Source of the DNA: Bradyrhizobium septentrionale
GTDB lineage: Bacteria; Pseudomonadota; Alphaproteobacteria; Rhizobiales; Xanthobacteraceae
Assembly: GCF_011516645.4 (NCBI RefSeq)
Contig: NZ_CP088285.1
Coordinates: 1,302,001 to 1,366,000 of the forward strand
Length of the DNA stretch: 64,000 nt
Direction: 5' to 3'
The notes beneath the pieces are model-generated. The model did not search any database and was not told the origin of the DNA. It was given only the letters and a program-made list of their open reading frames with translations. Positions 55,009-63,887 of this stretch are shown piece by piece. Both the position numbers and the translations under genes were made by a program. Numbering within the stretch: position 1 is the stretch's first letter; the number at the start of each line of letters is the position of its first letter.

Positions 55009-55853
55009 ACGTTGCTCTCAAATGGCAATCGCTGCCGGGATCCGCGCTTGATGCGGAGCAGCTCGGCCATCTGGCTTCGTCTTGCCTGAAGCTCGAAGTC
55101 GAGACCTATCCCAAGCCGGGGCTGGTCAGCCATGTCGACAATGGCGCCCATGGCGACATGGACGCCGAGCTCCTGTGCCGCAGCGCTGAGACCCTGAAGC
55201 CGTTCTTCAGCGATCTGGCAGCCGCAGGCGCCGAGGGCGCCGGCATGAACCGGTTGCGCGCGATCGGAGTTGCGGCGGAGCGCGCCATGCTCGCTGCAAC
55301 CTGCGGCGTCAACACGCATCGCGGCGCGATCTTCGGATTAGGCCTGCTCTGCGCCGCGGCCGGATATCGTGGCGCGCTCGGCATCCGCAAATCCCTCGGC
55401 GACCTGGTGTCGCGGCGCTGGGACAAAGACATCCTTTCAGGTCCGATATCGCTGCGCAGCCATGGCGCCGTCGCCTCGCGGCGCTACGGCGCCGGCGGCG
55501 CCAGGGCGGAAGCGGCCGATGGCTTTCCGTCGGTGTATGACATCGCCCTTCCCGCGCTGCATGCGGCGCGGAAGCTCGTTCCTCATGATGAGGAAGCGGT
55601 CCGCATTCAGACATGCATGACGCTCATCGCCGACGTCACCGACACCAACCTGTTGCATCGGGGCGGACCGGAGGGATTGCGCTTTGCGCAGGCCAGCGCA
55701 TCCGCATTTCTGGCGGCAGGAGGCATCGGATCTGCCGGCTGGCGGGGACGAGCGATCGACATTCATCGCGCATTCGTGGCACGCAATCTGAGCCCGGGCG
55801 GCTCGGCGGACCTGCTGGCCATGGCCCTCTTCGTCGATCGACTGGAACGCTGA
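55005..55853 (+). CDS. mdcB: Triphosphoribosyl-dephospho-CoA synthase
   Basis: 282 residues. CitG/MdcB family motifs 'EVETYPKPGLVSHVDNGAHG', 'GVNTHRGAIFGLGLLCAAAG', 'TNLLHRGGPEGL' and 'SPGGSADLLAMALFVD'. It makes the prosthetic-group precursor from ATP and dephospho-CoA. Stop TGA and mdcH start share one base. Confidence 0.9.
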   Translation: MNVALKWQSLPGSALDAEQLGHLASSCLKLEVETYPKPGLVSHVDNGAHGDMDAELLCRSAETLKPFFSDLAAAGAEGAGMNRLRAIGVAAERAMLAATCGVNTHRGAIFGLGLLCAAAGYRGALGIRKSLGDLVSRRWDKDILSGPISLRSHGAVASRRYGAGGARAEAADGFPSVYDIALPALHAARKLVPHDEEAVRIQTCMTLIADVTDTNLLHRGGPEGLRFAQASASAFLAAGGIGSAGWRGRAIDIHRAFVARNLSPGGSADLLAMALFVDRLER

Positions 55854-56773
55854 TGCTTGCACTGCTCTGCGGCGGACAAGGTACCCTCTCGGACAAGATC
55901 TTCGATCTGGTCGCGGAGCAGCCCGCCGCGGAGCCGGTTTTTGCCGCGGCAACCACCTGTCTCGGCGAAGACCCACGGCAACTCGTCAGGACACAAAGCG
56001 TGGACGAATTGTCCGCCAACCGTGTCAGCCAGATCCTTACCGTCACGTCGGTGCTCGCGATCCACGCCTGCATTGCCGACCTGCTGCCTGAACAGACCGC
56101 CGTCACAGGTTACAGCGTTGGTGAGATGGCGGCCTGGAGCATCGCCGGAATATGGACAGCCGACGAAGCCCTGCGACTGACGGATGTTCGTGCGCGCCAG
56201 ATGGACCGCGCGGCCGGACCAGGTGGCCGCCTCGGCTACGTCCGCGGGCTCGACCGGGTCACGCTCGAACGTCTGCTTGAAAACCACCGCTGCGAGATCG
56301 CGATCAAGAACCCCGAGCTCCTGTTCGTGATCGGAGGCGCAGAGCGCGACGTCATCGAGCTCTGCCGGGATGCGACAAGACAGGGCGCCGCGCGCACCGG
56401 CCTTCTCGCCGTGAAAATCGCGTCGCACACGTCACACCTCGCGCAGGCCTGCGCGCCGCTGCAACAGGCGCTCGACCGCAGCAGACGCGCCCCCGTCGCA
56501 AGCGGGCTGATCCTGCTATCCGGGGGCGACGGCGAGCGCATCTTCTCTGCAGGGAGTGCAACAGTGAAGCTCGCAGACCAGGTCGCGTGCCCCATCGACT
56601 GGGAAGCGACCTTGGAAGCCCTCGCGGAGCTGGGAGTCACCAGGGTGCTGGACCTCGGCCCAGGACATGCGCTTGCAGAGATGGCGCGGGCCTTCCTGCC
56701 ATCCATTCGGTGCTACGCCACGGACGGATTTCACACGGTCGACGGCTTGCGAAGCTGGGTTGCTTCCAACTAG
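55853..56773 (+). CDS. mdcH: Malonate decarboxylase malonyl-CoA:ACP transacylase (epsilon subunit)
   Basis: 306 residues from MLALLCGGQGTLSDKIFDLV. FabD-like fold with active Ser in 'GYSVGEMAAWS' and a His in 'KIASHTSHLAQA'. It primes holo-MdcC with malonyl groups. Last gene of the operon; no mdcR, mdcF or mdcLM follows. Confidence 0.9.
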   Translation: MLALLCGGQGTLSDKIFDLVAEQPAAEPVFAAATTCLGEDPRQLVRTQSVDELSANRVSQILTVTSVLAIHACIADLLPEQTAVTGYSVGEMAAWSIAGIWTADEALRLTDVRARQMDRAAGPGGRLGYVRGLDRVTLERLLENHRCEIAIKNPELLFVIGGAERDVIELCRDATRQGAARTGLLAVKIASHTSHLAQACAPLQQALDRSRRAPVASGLILLSGGDGERIFSAGSATVKLADQVACPIDWEATLEALAELGVTRVLDLGPGHALAEMARAFLPSIRCYATDGFHTVDGLRSWVASN

Positions 56774-57120
56774 CCGGCACGCATGACTTTAGACGTGGAG
56801 TGTCAAAGCAGGCGACGCAGAGGTGGCCGCCCAAAATGCCCTGCTCGGCGAAGCCGCTTACAACGGGTGTGTGGGGAAAGGTGGTAGCGGGAGAGCGCTA
56901 CCATCGTTCCCCCCGACCGCTTTCCGCTGAATTTTTGGTGTGGCCTAAAGCGCGAGCCTCTAGCGGCGCGCTGCCTAATTTCGCATCCAGACCGGCGCAC
57001 CAATCCAGAGCGACAGCTCCGCATTGAAATAAAATTTGATGGGATAAGTCTAAAAGACGACTTGATCCTTTATCTTTCTTTGGCCTTGCGACGTTCCAGC
57101 CATTCGATAGGTAAGCAGTA
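56774..57120. other. Intergenic region after mdcH
   Basis: 347 bp without a credible gene. It contains the hairpin at 56882-56902 and, towards its right end, an AT-rich stretch unlike its neighbours. No U-run terminator was seen after mdcH. Confidence 0.5.
56882..56902 (+). repeat. Intergenic hairpin repeat, copy 2
   Basis: TGGTAGCG, GGAGAG loop, CGCTACC (A follows, making an 8-bp stem). 19 of 21 positions match 33498-33518. Its first 14 bases also equal the terminal 14 bases of the tRNA-Met gene at 57740-57753. Confidence 0.5.
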
Positions 57121-57297
57121 ATGACCGATCAACAATTGGCTCTTCAGGCCGTCAGCGAAGCCCAATGCATACTGAACGAATACCTTCAGCCCCGCCCCCA
57201 CGACAATGAGCGCATCCTCGACAGGTTGGTGGAGGTTCTTGAGCGGCCCGGTTTGATAGTTGCAGTGAGCCGGTTGCAGCAACGAAGTAGTCTCTGA
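57121..57297 (+). CDS. Small conserved Bradyrhizobium-type protein (58 aa)
   Basis: ATG to TGA open frame: MTDQQLALQAVSEAQCILNE and a further 38 residues ending 'RLQQRSSL'. It resembles short proteins of unknown function that recur in Bradyrhizobium ('MTDQ.LA..A.SEAQ.IL..Y..P...'). Mostly helical and acidic in its first half. The ribosome site is weak. The base composition is lower in GC than the operons to the left. Confidence 0.6.
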   Translation: MTDQQLALQAVSEAQCILNEYLQPRPHDNERILDRLVEVLERPGLIVAVSRLQQRSSL

Positions 57298-57305
57298 GTG
57301 CTCAG

Positions 57306-57662
57306 ATGACGAAACAATTTCCATTAATTCCTTTGGCCGCTTGCATCGCTACATTCTTGTTAGGGGGAACGCCAACTGCGCAGGCGAAACAACAATGCAG
57401 TGCCGCGATGCCACCAAATCGGCACGAGTATTGGTCTTGGCGCCTCATCGACGGACGAAAATGCTGGTACAAAGGCAAGCCCATGCTTTCAAAATCATTA
57501 TTGGAGTGGCCTGTGCAGGTTTCGACGCGGCCGCGCCCCACTGAAGAGCTTGCAAGCGCCCTCATAGAGAAGCCTAGCGATCCGATAAATTCAGAAGAGT
57601 TGGCGCCGACGCACGGGAATACTTTCGATGCCCTTTGGCGCACCAGGGTTGAACAGCGGTAG
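57306..57662 (+). CDS. Small secreted protein of unknown function (118 aa)
   Basis: Sec signal peptide (hydrophobic 'LIPLAACIATFLLGG', likely cut after 'TAQA'). Mature part has two cysteines and an aromatic motif, 'YWSWRLIDGRKCWYKGKPML', that I recall from several small Bradyrhizobium exported proteins. 8 bp after the 58-aa gene. Function unknown. Confidence 0.65.
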   Translation: MTKQFPLIPLAACIATFLLGGTPTAQAKQQCSAAMPPNRHEYWSWRLIDGRKCWYKGKPMLSKSLLEWPVQVSTRPRPTEELASALIEKPSDPINSEELAPTHGNTFDALWRTRVEQR

Positions 57663-57739
57663 ACCTTGACCTTCAAATTGAGCGAGGCCGAGATTGCTAC
57701 CCAGCCCTTTTCCGAACATGGCTATGTCGGGGGGAACGT

Positions 57740-57816
57740 TGGTAGCGGGAGAGGGACTTGAACCCCCGACCCCAGGATTATGATTCCCGTGCTCTAACCA
57801 GCTGAGCTACCCCGCC
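57740..57816 (-). tRNA. tRNA-Met (CAU), elongator type
   Basis: 77 nt on the minus strand with encoded 3' CCA. Acceptor GGCGGGG / TCCCGCT, D-arm 'AGCTCAGCTGGTTAGAGC', anticodon loop ATCATAA (anticodon CAT), T-arm 'GGGGGTTCAAGTCCCTC'. CAU could also be a tRNA-Ile2 substrate for lysidine synthase, but the body resembles rhizobial elongator tRNA-Met. Confidence 0.92.
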
Positions 57817-57915
57817 ATGGGCTCGCGAACGTCGGCGTGCAGCCGCGGGTGCGAACGGGCGGCATATAAAGAGTGGCATGCTCGCCTGTCAAGCAAAGGC
57901 GGACATGTCAGCAAC

Positions 57916-58287
57916 TTATTGCAGACAGAGGCTATTTCGGCGGACCGAGCGGTCGCCGCCGGGGCTGCCGGGCGGTGGAATCACAGGCGTGTTGCCGCCT
58001 TGCGGGGTCGGCGCCCGCATCTCGGGATCGACGCCGGCCGGCGGGCACAGCACGCCGTCGGATTTGGCGAGCTTGTCGCCCAGCGCCTGCCCGGTGGTGG
58101 TTCCCTCCGGAACTGCCCCACCGGGATGCGAAGGCTGTTGCGGCGCGCAATTCGCAGCGGCACGTTGCGGCGCCGGCGGCGCGGTCTGCGCCTGCGGAGT
58201 GGCGGGCCCGGGCGGCGCCTGCGCGGCGGCCACAATTGGCGCCAGCATCAGCACACAGGACAAAGCGAGTGTTCGATTGATCCTCAT
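57916..58287 (-). CDS. Exported proline-rich protein of unknown function (123 aa)
   Basis: Start MRINRTLALSCVLMLAPIVA, a clear signal peptide ending 'AAA-QAPPG'. The rest is rich in Pro, Ala, Gly and Gln and probably disordered ('PGPATPQAQTAPPAPQR'), with 'GALGDKLAKSDGVLCPPAG'-like text near the middle as the only ordered candidate. No recognised domain. The start has no clear Shine-Dalgarno. Confidence 0.55.
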   Translation of the reverse strand: MRINRTLALSCVLMLAPIVAAAQAPPGPATPQAQTAPPAPQRAAANCAPQQPSHPGGAVPEGTTTGQALGDKLAKSDGVLCPPAGVDPEMRAPTPQGGNTPVIPPPGSPGGDRSVRRNSLCLQ

Positions 58288-58340
58288 GAGGAGAAAACCG
58301 TGACGACGCGCCGATGTTCCCTTTGAAAATCGCCGCAACC

Positions 58341-58979
58341 TCACGATTTGCGGAAACGGATCAGCGAGAAGTGGCCCATCGGCGGCATCGGCCGACGCTC
58401 CGCGAGGCTGACACCGCCATGCTTGGCCGCCCAATCGGTCAGCCGCTCCCAGGGAAATTCCGGACGCCAGCCGAGCCGCCGCGCCAACGGCGCAAAGGCG
58501 AGCTCGAAGATGCGGCGCGGACCGCTCTCGGCGCCGATGTGATTGACCAGGATCAATTCGCCGCCCGGCTTCAGCACGCGAACAAAATCATCCAGCGTCG
58601 CCTCGGGATCCGGCACCGCGGTGATGACGTATTGCGCGACCACAGCGTCGAAGAACGAATCCGGAAATGCGAGGTTCTTGGCGTCCATCACCGCCAGCGT
58701 CTCGACATTGGAGAGGCCCAGCGCGCGCACGCGCTTGAGCGCCCGCCGCAGCATCGGTTCTGAAATATCGACGCCGCACAGTCTTGTGGTGCGCGCATAT
58801 TCCGACAGCGACAGCCCGGTGCCGACGCCGACATCGAGCACGCGCCCGCCGATCCGGTCGGCCTCCGCAATCGTCGACTGACGGCCCTGATCGAACACCT
58901 TGCCGAACACCAGATCGTAGATCGGTGCCCAGCGGCCATACGCCTTTTCGACCCCCTCGCGGTCGATGTCCCCAGCCAT
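58341..58979 (-). CDS. Class I SAM-dependent methyltransferase, PmtA-like
   Basis: 212 residues. SAM motif 'RVLDVGVGTGLSLSEYA' near residue 46, acidic 'LCGVDISEPMLRRALKR', 'FFDAVVAQYVITAVPDPE' and 'RVLKPGGELILVNHIGAES'. The N-terminal 'YGRWAPIYDLVFGKVFDQG' is typical of Rhodobacter-type phosphatidylethanolamine N-methyltransferases, so a role in phosphatidylcholine synthesis is likely but not proven. 24 bp downstream of mnmA's stop region is the next gene boundary, same strand. Confidence 0.75.
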   Translation of the reverse strand: MAGDIDREGVEKAYGRWAPIYDLVFGKVFDQGRQSTIAEADRIGGRVLDVGVGTGLSLSEYARTTRLCGVDISEPMLRRALKRVRALGLSNVETLAVMDAKNLAFPDSFFDAVVAQYVITAVPDPEATLDDFVRVLKPGGELILVNHIGAESGPRRIFELAFAPLARRLGWRPEFPWERLTDWAAKHGGVSLAERRPMPPMGHFSLIRFRKS

Positions 58980-59003
58980 TCCCTGCCCCGAATTTTCTTT
59001 GAT

Positions 59004-60194
59004 CTATCCGCGAACCGCTTCGGCAAGCGCCGCATCCCGTACAGCCGCCCGCGCGACGCGGCTCGCGCTCGCACTCCTGATGAAGCCGCCGCCGAGCACA
59101 CGCGCCTGCCCCGAGGCTGCGTCGTAGAACACGCAGGCCTGGCCGGGCGACACGCCCTCCTCGCCGGCGACGAGCTCGACCTCATAGCCGCCATCGGCGG
59201 CGCGCAACCACGCCGGCTGCGGCGCACGCGTCGAACGCACGCGGACATACATCTCGATGCCCTCGCCGATCACGCGATCCAGCGCGCCGTCGCCGATCCA
59301 GTTGACGTCGCGCAGCGCGATGCGATCCATCCGCAGCGCCTCGCGCGGCCCGACCACGACACGGCGCGTCGCCGCATCGAGCTTGACCACATAGAGCGGA
59401 CTGCCCGAGGCAATGCCGAGGCCCTTGCGCTGGCCGACGGTGAAATGAACGATGCCCTGGTGCTGACCGACGACATGGCCGTCGAGATCGACGATATCGC
59501 CCGGCGCGATCGCATTCGGCTTCAGCCGTCCGATGATATCGGTGTAGCGGCCGGTCGGCACGAAGCAAATGTCCTGGCTGTCCTGCTTGTCGGCGACCTC
59601 GAGCTCGAAGCGCCGCGCCAGCTCGCGGGCCTGCGGCTTGGTCATGTCGCCGAGCGGGAAGCGCAGGAAGTCGAGCTGCTCGCGGGTGGTGGCGAACAGG
59701 AAATAGCTCTGGTCGCGGTCGGCATCCGCCGCGCAAGTCAGCGAGCGCGATCCGTCGGCCAGCCGGCGCGAGGCGACATAGTGGCCGGTGGCGAGCGCCT
59801 GCGCACCGAGCTCGCGCGCGGTTGCGAGCAGATCACGGAACTTGACCGAACGGTTGCACTCGATGCACGGCACCGGCGTCTCGCCGAGCGCGTAGCTGTC
59901 GGCGAAATTGTCGATCACGGATTCCTTGAACCGGCTTTCATAGTCGAGCACGTAATGCGGGATGCCGATCCGCTCGGCGACATTGCGCGCGTCGTGGATG
60001 TCGCGGCCGGCGCAGCAGGCACCCTTGCGATGGGTCGCGGCGCCATGGTCGTAGAGCTGCAGCGTGATCCCGACCACGTCGTAGCCCTGCGACTTCAACA
60101 GCGCAGCCGTCACCGACGAGTCGACGCCGCCGGACATGGCGACGACGATCCGTGTGTCTTCAGGGCGGCCTTCGAGATCCAGACTATTGAGCAT
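59004..60194 (-). CDS. mnmA: tRNA 2-thiouridylase
   Basis: 396 residues from [20 protein letters not shown]; a longer frame begins with GTG at 60236, but this ATG fits related proteins. PP-loop '[15 protein letters not shown]', catalytic Cys in '[10 protein letters not shown]' and second Cys in '[11 protein letters not shown]', C-terminal beta barrel. It adds sulfur to U34 of Lys, Glu and Gln tRNAs. Core gene, intact. Confidence 0.93.
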   Translation of the reverse strand: MLNSLDLEGRPEDTRIVVAMSGGVDSSVTAALLKSQGYDVVGITLQLYDHGAATHRKGACCAGRDIHDARNVAERIGIPHYVLDYESRFKESVIDNFADSYALGETPVPCIECNRSVKFRDLLATARELGAQALATGHYVASRRLADGSRSLTCAADADRDQSYFLFATTREQLDFLRFPLGDMTKPQARELARRFELEVADKQDSQDICFVPTGRYTDIIGRLKPNAIAPGDIVDLDGHVVGQHQGIVHFTVGQRKGLGIASGSPLYVVKLDAATRRVVVGPREALRMDRIALRDVNWIGDGALDRVIGEGIEMYVRVRSTRAPQPAWLRAADGGYEVELVAGEEGVSPGQACVFYDAASGQARVLGGGFIRSASASRVARAAVRDAALAEAVRG

Positions 60195-60553
60195 CTTCAA
60201 GGGGTCATTGAGCAGTGTCGCGGCGAGCTTACGCACTCCGCGACGAAATTGGAAAAGCCTTTTATCCAGAAAGCCTTAGAACGAATCCACGGCGGCTTCG
60301 GTCGGTTCAGGACGCGTTGGAGGCCACCTTTAATATAGGCCGTATTCCGGTGAGGCAATCCGGCGGAAACGACGCCTTGTCGCGCGCGGACGGCAAATCT
60401 TGCCGCCGGGCAAAAAGGAGACCCGTCGGGAACCTGTTCCGGTCCATGAACGCGACACGTAACCATTTGAAATAGCTGAGTATTTATTGCGCGCCATGAT
60501 TGGCCCGCTCCTTGCTGACAAAAGCCCGGAAGTCTCATTTGCGAGGGTTGGCA
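60195..60553. other. Divergent mnmA-fliK intergenic region
   Basis: 359 bp. No gene or clear promoter was recognised. An AT-rich stretch ('GAGTATTTATTGCG') about 70 bp before the fliK GTG is the best promoter area. Confidence 0.45.
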
Positions 60554-62140
60554 GTGGTCAGCGTCACGTCGGAAGCATTGGCAAGCCGGTCTTTTCAGGG
60601 CACGACGCCGCGGTCGTCGCGGCCCGACCCCGCCGCGCAGGCGGGGAACGACGGCTTTGCCGCGCTGGTCGACAGCAGCACTGTGTCCAGCAACGACTCG
60701 AGCCGCTACGACTCGCAACCGGCGCCGTCGCGCCGCTCCGACGATTCGTCCTCGACGACGGATACGCGGTCCCGCGACACCACGACGGCCCCCGACCGGA
60801 CGCGGGATTCCAGCAATTCGCCTGACGACAAGAAGGTCGACAGCGACAGCGACGCGCCGCGCAAGACCAAGTCGAAATCGAAGTCGGATGACGCGAGCAC
60901 CGATACGCCATCCACCGATGACACGCCGCCCACGACGCAAGCCGTTCCGCAGCCCAATCCATCCAGTGCTGCCACGGCCGCCGCGGTGATTGCTGCCGCG
61001 ACCGCTGCACCAGCAGCTGACCCGGCAGCGACGGCCACCACGCCGTCCGACCAGCCGGCCGCACCGCTTGCAATCGCGGCCGCGGCGATAGCGGCGAGCG
61101 CTGCCATCGCCGGCACCGGAGCGCCGGGCAGCAGCGGGGCGCCTGCCGGCGCCGACACCGCAACGGCGGCGGCCACGACGGCGAATGCCGGCAAGGTCGC
61201 CAAGGCGGCCGGCGTCAAGACCGAGACTCCAGTCATCACCACAGCCGATGCAACAACGGCCGAGGGCGCAGCGACAGCGACCGGCGACGCGACGCTCGCT
61301 GCAACAATTGCCGCCGGAACGCCGACGAAGACGACGACGCAGGCCAAGGTCCAGGTGACCGCGAAGGACGCGACCGCCACGGCACCTGCAGACCAGGACA
61401 GCGCAGCCACGGGCAGCAGCAGCGCCGCACCGGCTGCGCCCACCACCATCGTTCCCGCGGCCGCGCCGGCGGCCGCCGTTGCCGGCAAGGCAAAGGCTAC
61501 CGACGGTGCCGCCGATGCGATCAAGGCCGATGCGAGTGGCGACGGCAGCGCCGCGCCGACGCCGCCAGTCGGCGGCCACACGGCTGCGTCGACCCAGCTC
61601 ACCACGCCCGATCCCTCCGCGCAGGCTGCGAACGCAGCTCAGCCGCAACTCACGACCACGCAGACGACGCCATCCGCGACCGCGCAATTGACCGTGACCA
61701 CCGCCGCGCAAAGCGCCGCCGTGCCGCTCAGCGGGCTTGCGATGCAGATCGCGGCCTCCGCGAAGAGCGGCAAGAGCCGCTTCGAGATCCGGCTCGACCC
61801 CGCCGAGCTCGGCCGCATCGACGTCCGCATCGATGTCGATCGCAACGGCCAGGTGACCTCGCATCTCACCGTCGAACGCCCCGAGACGCTGTCGATGCTG
61901 CGCCAGGACGCCAACCAGCTGCAGCGCGCGCTCGACAATGCCGGCCTGTCGACCGGCAATGGCGGATTGCAGTTCAGCCTGCGCAACCAGTCGCAGTCGG
62001 GCCAAAACAACAATGGCCAGTCCAACCCGAACGCCCACCGTTTGATCGTCGCCGAGGAGGACAGCGTTCCCGCCGCGGTGGCGGGCCGCTCCTACGGACG
62101 CGCAACCGGCGCCCTCGGCGGCGTCGATATCAGAGTCTAA
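60554..62140 (+). CDS. fliK: Flagellar hook-length control protein
   Basis: 528 residues from a GTG (MVSVTSEALASRSFQG) with GAGGG 7 nt upstream; a TTG at 60500 is the alternative. Long Ala/Thr/Ser/Asp-rich, low-complexity N-terminal two-thirds, as expected of the molecular ruler. The conserved C-terminal domain (about 395-480) has 'FEIRLDPAELGRIDVRIDVD' and 'VERPETLSMLRQDANQLQRA'. It is exported and switches export specificity from hook to filament. Directly upstream of flgD. Confidence 0.88.
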   Translation: MVSVTSEALASRSFQGTTPRSSRPDPAAQAGNDGFAALVDSSTVSSNDSSRYDSQPAPSRRSDDSSSTTDTRSRDTTTAPDRTRDSSNSPDDKKVDSDSDAPRKTKSKSKSDDASTDTPSTDDTPPTTQAVPQPNPSSAATAAAVIAAATAAPAADPAATATTPSDQPAAPLAIAAAAIAASAAIAGTGAPGSSGAPAGADTATAAATTANAGKVAKAAGVKTETPVITTADATTAEGAATATGDATLAATIAAGTPTKTTTQAKVQVTAKDATATAPADQDSAATGSSSAAPAAPTTIVPAAAPAAAVAGKAKATDGAADAIKADASGDGSAAPTPPVGGHTAASTQLTTPDPSAQAANAAQPQLTTTQTTPSATAQLTVTTAAQSAAVPLSGLAMQIAASAKSGKSRFEIRLDPAELGRIDVRIDVDRNGQVTSHLTVERPETLSMLRQDANQLQRALDNAGLSTGNGGLQFSLRNQSQSGQNNNGQSNPNAHRLIVAEEDSVPAAVAGRSYGRATGALGGVDIRV

Positions 62141-62150
62141 GGAATTCACG

Positions 62151-62870
62151 ATGTCAGTCGATGCAACCATGCCGACGCCCGTCGTCTCAGCACCGGGCAC
62201 CAGCAACGGAACGAGCTCCGGAAGCAGCAGCAGCTCCGGCAGCGGCTTGACGACGTCGTCGCAGGGCATTGCCGACAATTTCCAGACCTTCCTGACACTG
62301 CTCACGACCCAGTTGCAGAACCAGAACCCGCTCGATCCACTCGACACCAACCAGTTCACCCAGCAACTCGTGCAGTTCGCCGGCGTCGAGCAGCAGCTGA
62401 AATCCAACGATCAGCTGAAGTCGCTGATCGAGATCGAGAAGAGCGCGCAGTCGACGCAGGCGCTGGTCTATGTCGGCAACACCGTCGCGGTCGACGGCAG
62501 CAAGACGCAGTTCGACAAATCGGCGACCTGGAATCTGGTGTCCCCGCAAGCCACCAGCGCCACCATCACGATCACGACCTCGACCGGCCAGACCGCCTAT
62601 TCCGGCAATTTCAGCCTGAAGCAGGGCAATGCCAGCTTCGTCTGGGACGGCAAGGGCAATGACGGCACGCAGTGGCCGGCCGGCACCTACACGCTGACCG
62701 CCACCGGCAAGGATTCCAGTGGCAAGGACCTCGCGATTTCCACCGAAGTGCAGGGCGTCGTCGACTCCGTCGACCTGACCGCCTCGCCACCGCTGCTCTC
62801 GATCGGCGGGCAGACCTACACTACCGACAAGATCAAGCGCGTGGTGCGCGGCACGTCGAGCTCGAGCTAG
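62151..62870 (+). CDS. flgD: Flagellar hook assembly (scaffolding) protein
   Basis: 239 residues, AAGGA upstream, 10 bp after fliK. N-terminal 'FQTFLTLLTTQLQNQNPLDP' and 'DTNQFTQQLVQFAGVEQQLK' are the FlgD signature; the C-terminal half has the FlgD Ig-like/Tudor fold ('FVWDGKGNDGTQWPAGTYTL'). It caps the growing hook. A Ser/Gly-rich start (residues 15-40) is unstructured. Confidence 0.93.
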   Translation: MSVDATMPTPVVSAPGTSNGTSSGSSSSSGSGLTTSSQGIADNFQTFLTLLTTQLQNQNPLDPLDTNQFTQQLVQFAGVEQQLKSNDQLKSLIEIEKSAQSTQALVYVGNTVAVDGSKTQFDKSATWNLVSPQATSATITITTSTGQTAYSGNFSLKQGNASFVWDGKGNDGTQWPAGTYTLTATGKDSSGKDLAISTEVQGVVDSVDLTASPPLLSIGGQTYTTDKIKRVVRGTSSSS

Positions 62871-62930
62871 CCGCAACCTGCGGGCGCTGCGCGCGTTGTC
62901 GTTCGCTAGCGCGCCGCATACGCACATGTC

Positions 62931-62950
62931 GTCCCGGCGAAGGCCGGGAC
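62931..62950. repeat. REP-like hairpin downstream of flgD
   Basis: GTCCCGGC, GAAG, GCCGGGAC: 8-bp perfect stem and tetraloop. It may also end the fliK-flgD transcript, though no U-run follows. Confidence 0.6.
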
Positions 62951-63111
62951 CCATACGCCGCAGCAGATGTGGCTGACGGGACTCGTCGTTCCAGCGGTGC
63001 ATAACAATCGGCATCTGTGGTTGTGGGTACCGGCCTGCGCCGGGACGACACCGAGTGTGTGGCGCCGACGATGGCGATGGTTCTCGATTCACTGTCAAAC
63101 AACGCGGTGTC

Positions 63112-63207
63112 ATCACCCGCGAAAGCGGGTGATCCAGTATTCCAGAGGCAGCGGTGCTTGAACCGAGAGGCCGTGGCGTACTGGATCGCCCGGTCGAGCC
63201 GGGCGAT
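63112..63207. repeat. Composite palindromic intergenic element
   Basis: Two hairpins, ATCACCCGC-GAAA-GCGGGTGAT (63112-63133) and ATCGCCCGG-TCGAG-CCGGGCGAT (63185-63207), joined by an outer CCAGTA / TACTGG pairing. The whole can fold as a cruciform. The form recalls repeated elements of Bradyrhizobiaceae. Confidence 0.65.
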
Positions 63208-63239
63208 GACAGTGAGGATGGGGATACACTTCCGCGTTC

Positions 63240-63640
63240 TCGCGGCATGATTTGCCCGAGCTTTGCTTGTCGTGCCGCCCTCTCCTCAAACAGAGGGCGC
63301 AGGGAAAGCCGGGTGCCGATCGCACCCATGGGCCCCGAGCAATGGGTAGAAAGCTCGGGGGTAGGACCACAGGTGTAACCGGAGCAATCCGGCTTTCCCT
63401 GCGCGATGGGTTACGGCTTACTTCGTGCTCTCCCCGGCGAGACTGGGCTTGTTTGTCACCGCTTTTCGCAAACGCAGCGCGTTTGCGAAGAGGACACCGG
63501 CCGCTAGGGCGTCAGGACCACACGACTTCACCGTCCGCCTCACGCGCACTCGTCAGTTGCGCAATCGGCGTCCACCGCATCTCACCGCAACACCCGTGAC
63601 GATCGCGAAGCGCCCCTCGATCGGGTAAGACGAACAGTTC
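63240..63640. repeat. Probable multi-copy Bradyrhizobium intergenic element
   Basis: Contains hairpin CGCCCTCT / AGAGGGCG (63276-63299) and long inverted arms GCGCAGGGAAAGCCGG (63297-63312) and CCGGCTTTCCCTGCGC (63389-63404), then a stretch with 'GCGTCAGGACCAC' and 'GTGACGATCGCG'. I recall near-identical text recurring in Bradyrhizobium genomes, often mis-annotated as small proteins. Not searched here. Confidence 0.55.
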
Positions 63641-63701
63641 ATACACTGAGTTGGGTATTCCGGGAAACCGAAATGTTTTTGCTGCCGAGGATTGACAAGT
63701 T

Positions 63702-63887
63702 TTGCTGAGTTGCCCGTCGTGTCGAATTGGCAACACCGGTTGCCATCACGATCTCCAGGGAGATAGAAGCGCCAGCGGCGTGCCTGTGATGCAAGGTCTT
63801 GCAATGGATGTCCTGCCTGAGCGACACTCTCAATTCCGGATGATTGCCGCCCTCACTGCTCCCGCGCGCGATGAGTTGATCGAATGA
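63702..63887 (+). CDS. Small hypothetical protein (61 aa), uncertain
   Basis: Open from a TTG. Two CPSC/GCHHD-like Cys/His pairs ('CPSCRIGNTGCHHD') at the start suggest a metal site; then 'MDVLPERHSQFRMIAALTAP'. The stop overlaps the start of the next gene (ATGA). The TTG start and weak ribosome site leave doubt. Confidence 0.35.
   Translation: MLSCPSCRIGNTGCHHDLQGDRSASGVPVMQGLAMDVLPERHSQFRMIAALTAPARDELIE

Noticed and set aside
33914..56773. Whole alkane and malonate region as one genomic island inserted at tRNA-Met
   Set aside because: No integrase, transposase or second tRNA fragment at the far end is visible, and GC content does not change clearly. Only the weak 14-bp repeat supports it.
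63252..63599. 115-codon open frame in the palindrome-rich region
   Set aside because: Lies within what appears to be a multi-copy noncoding element; the translation is typical of such spurious genes.
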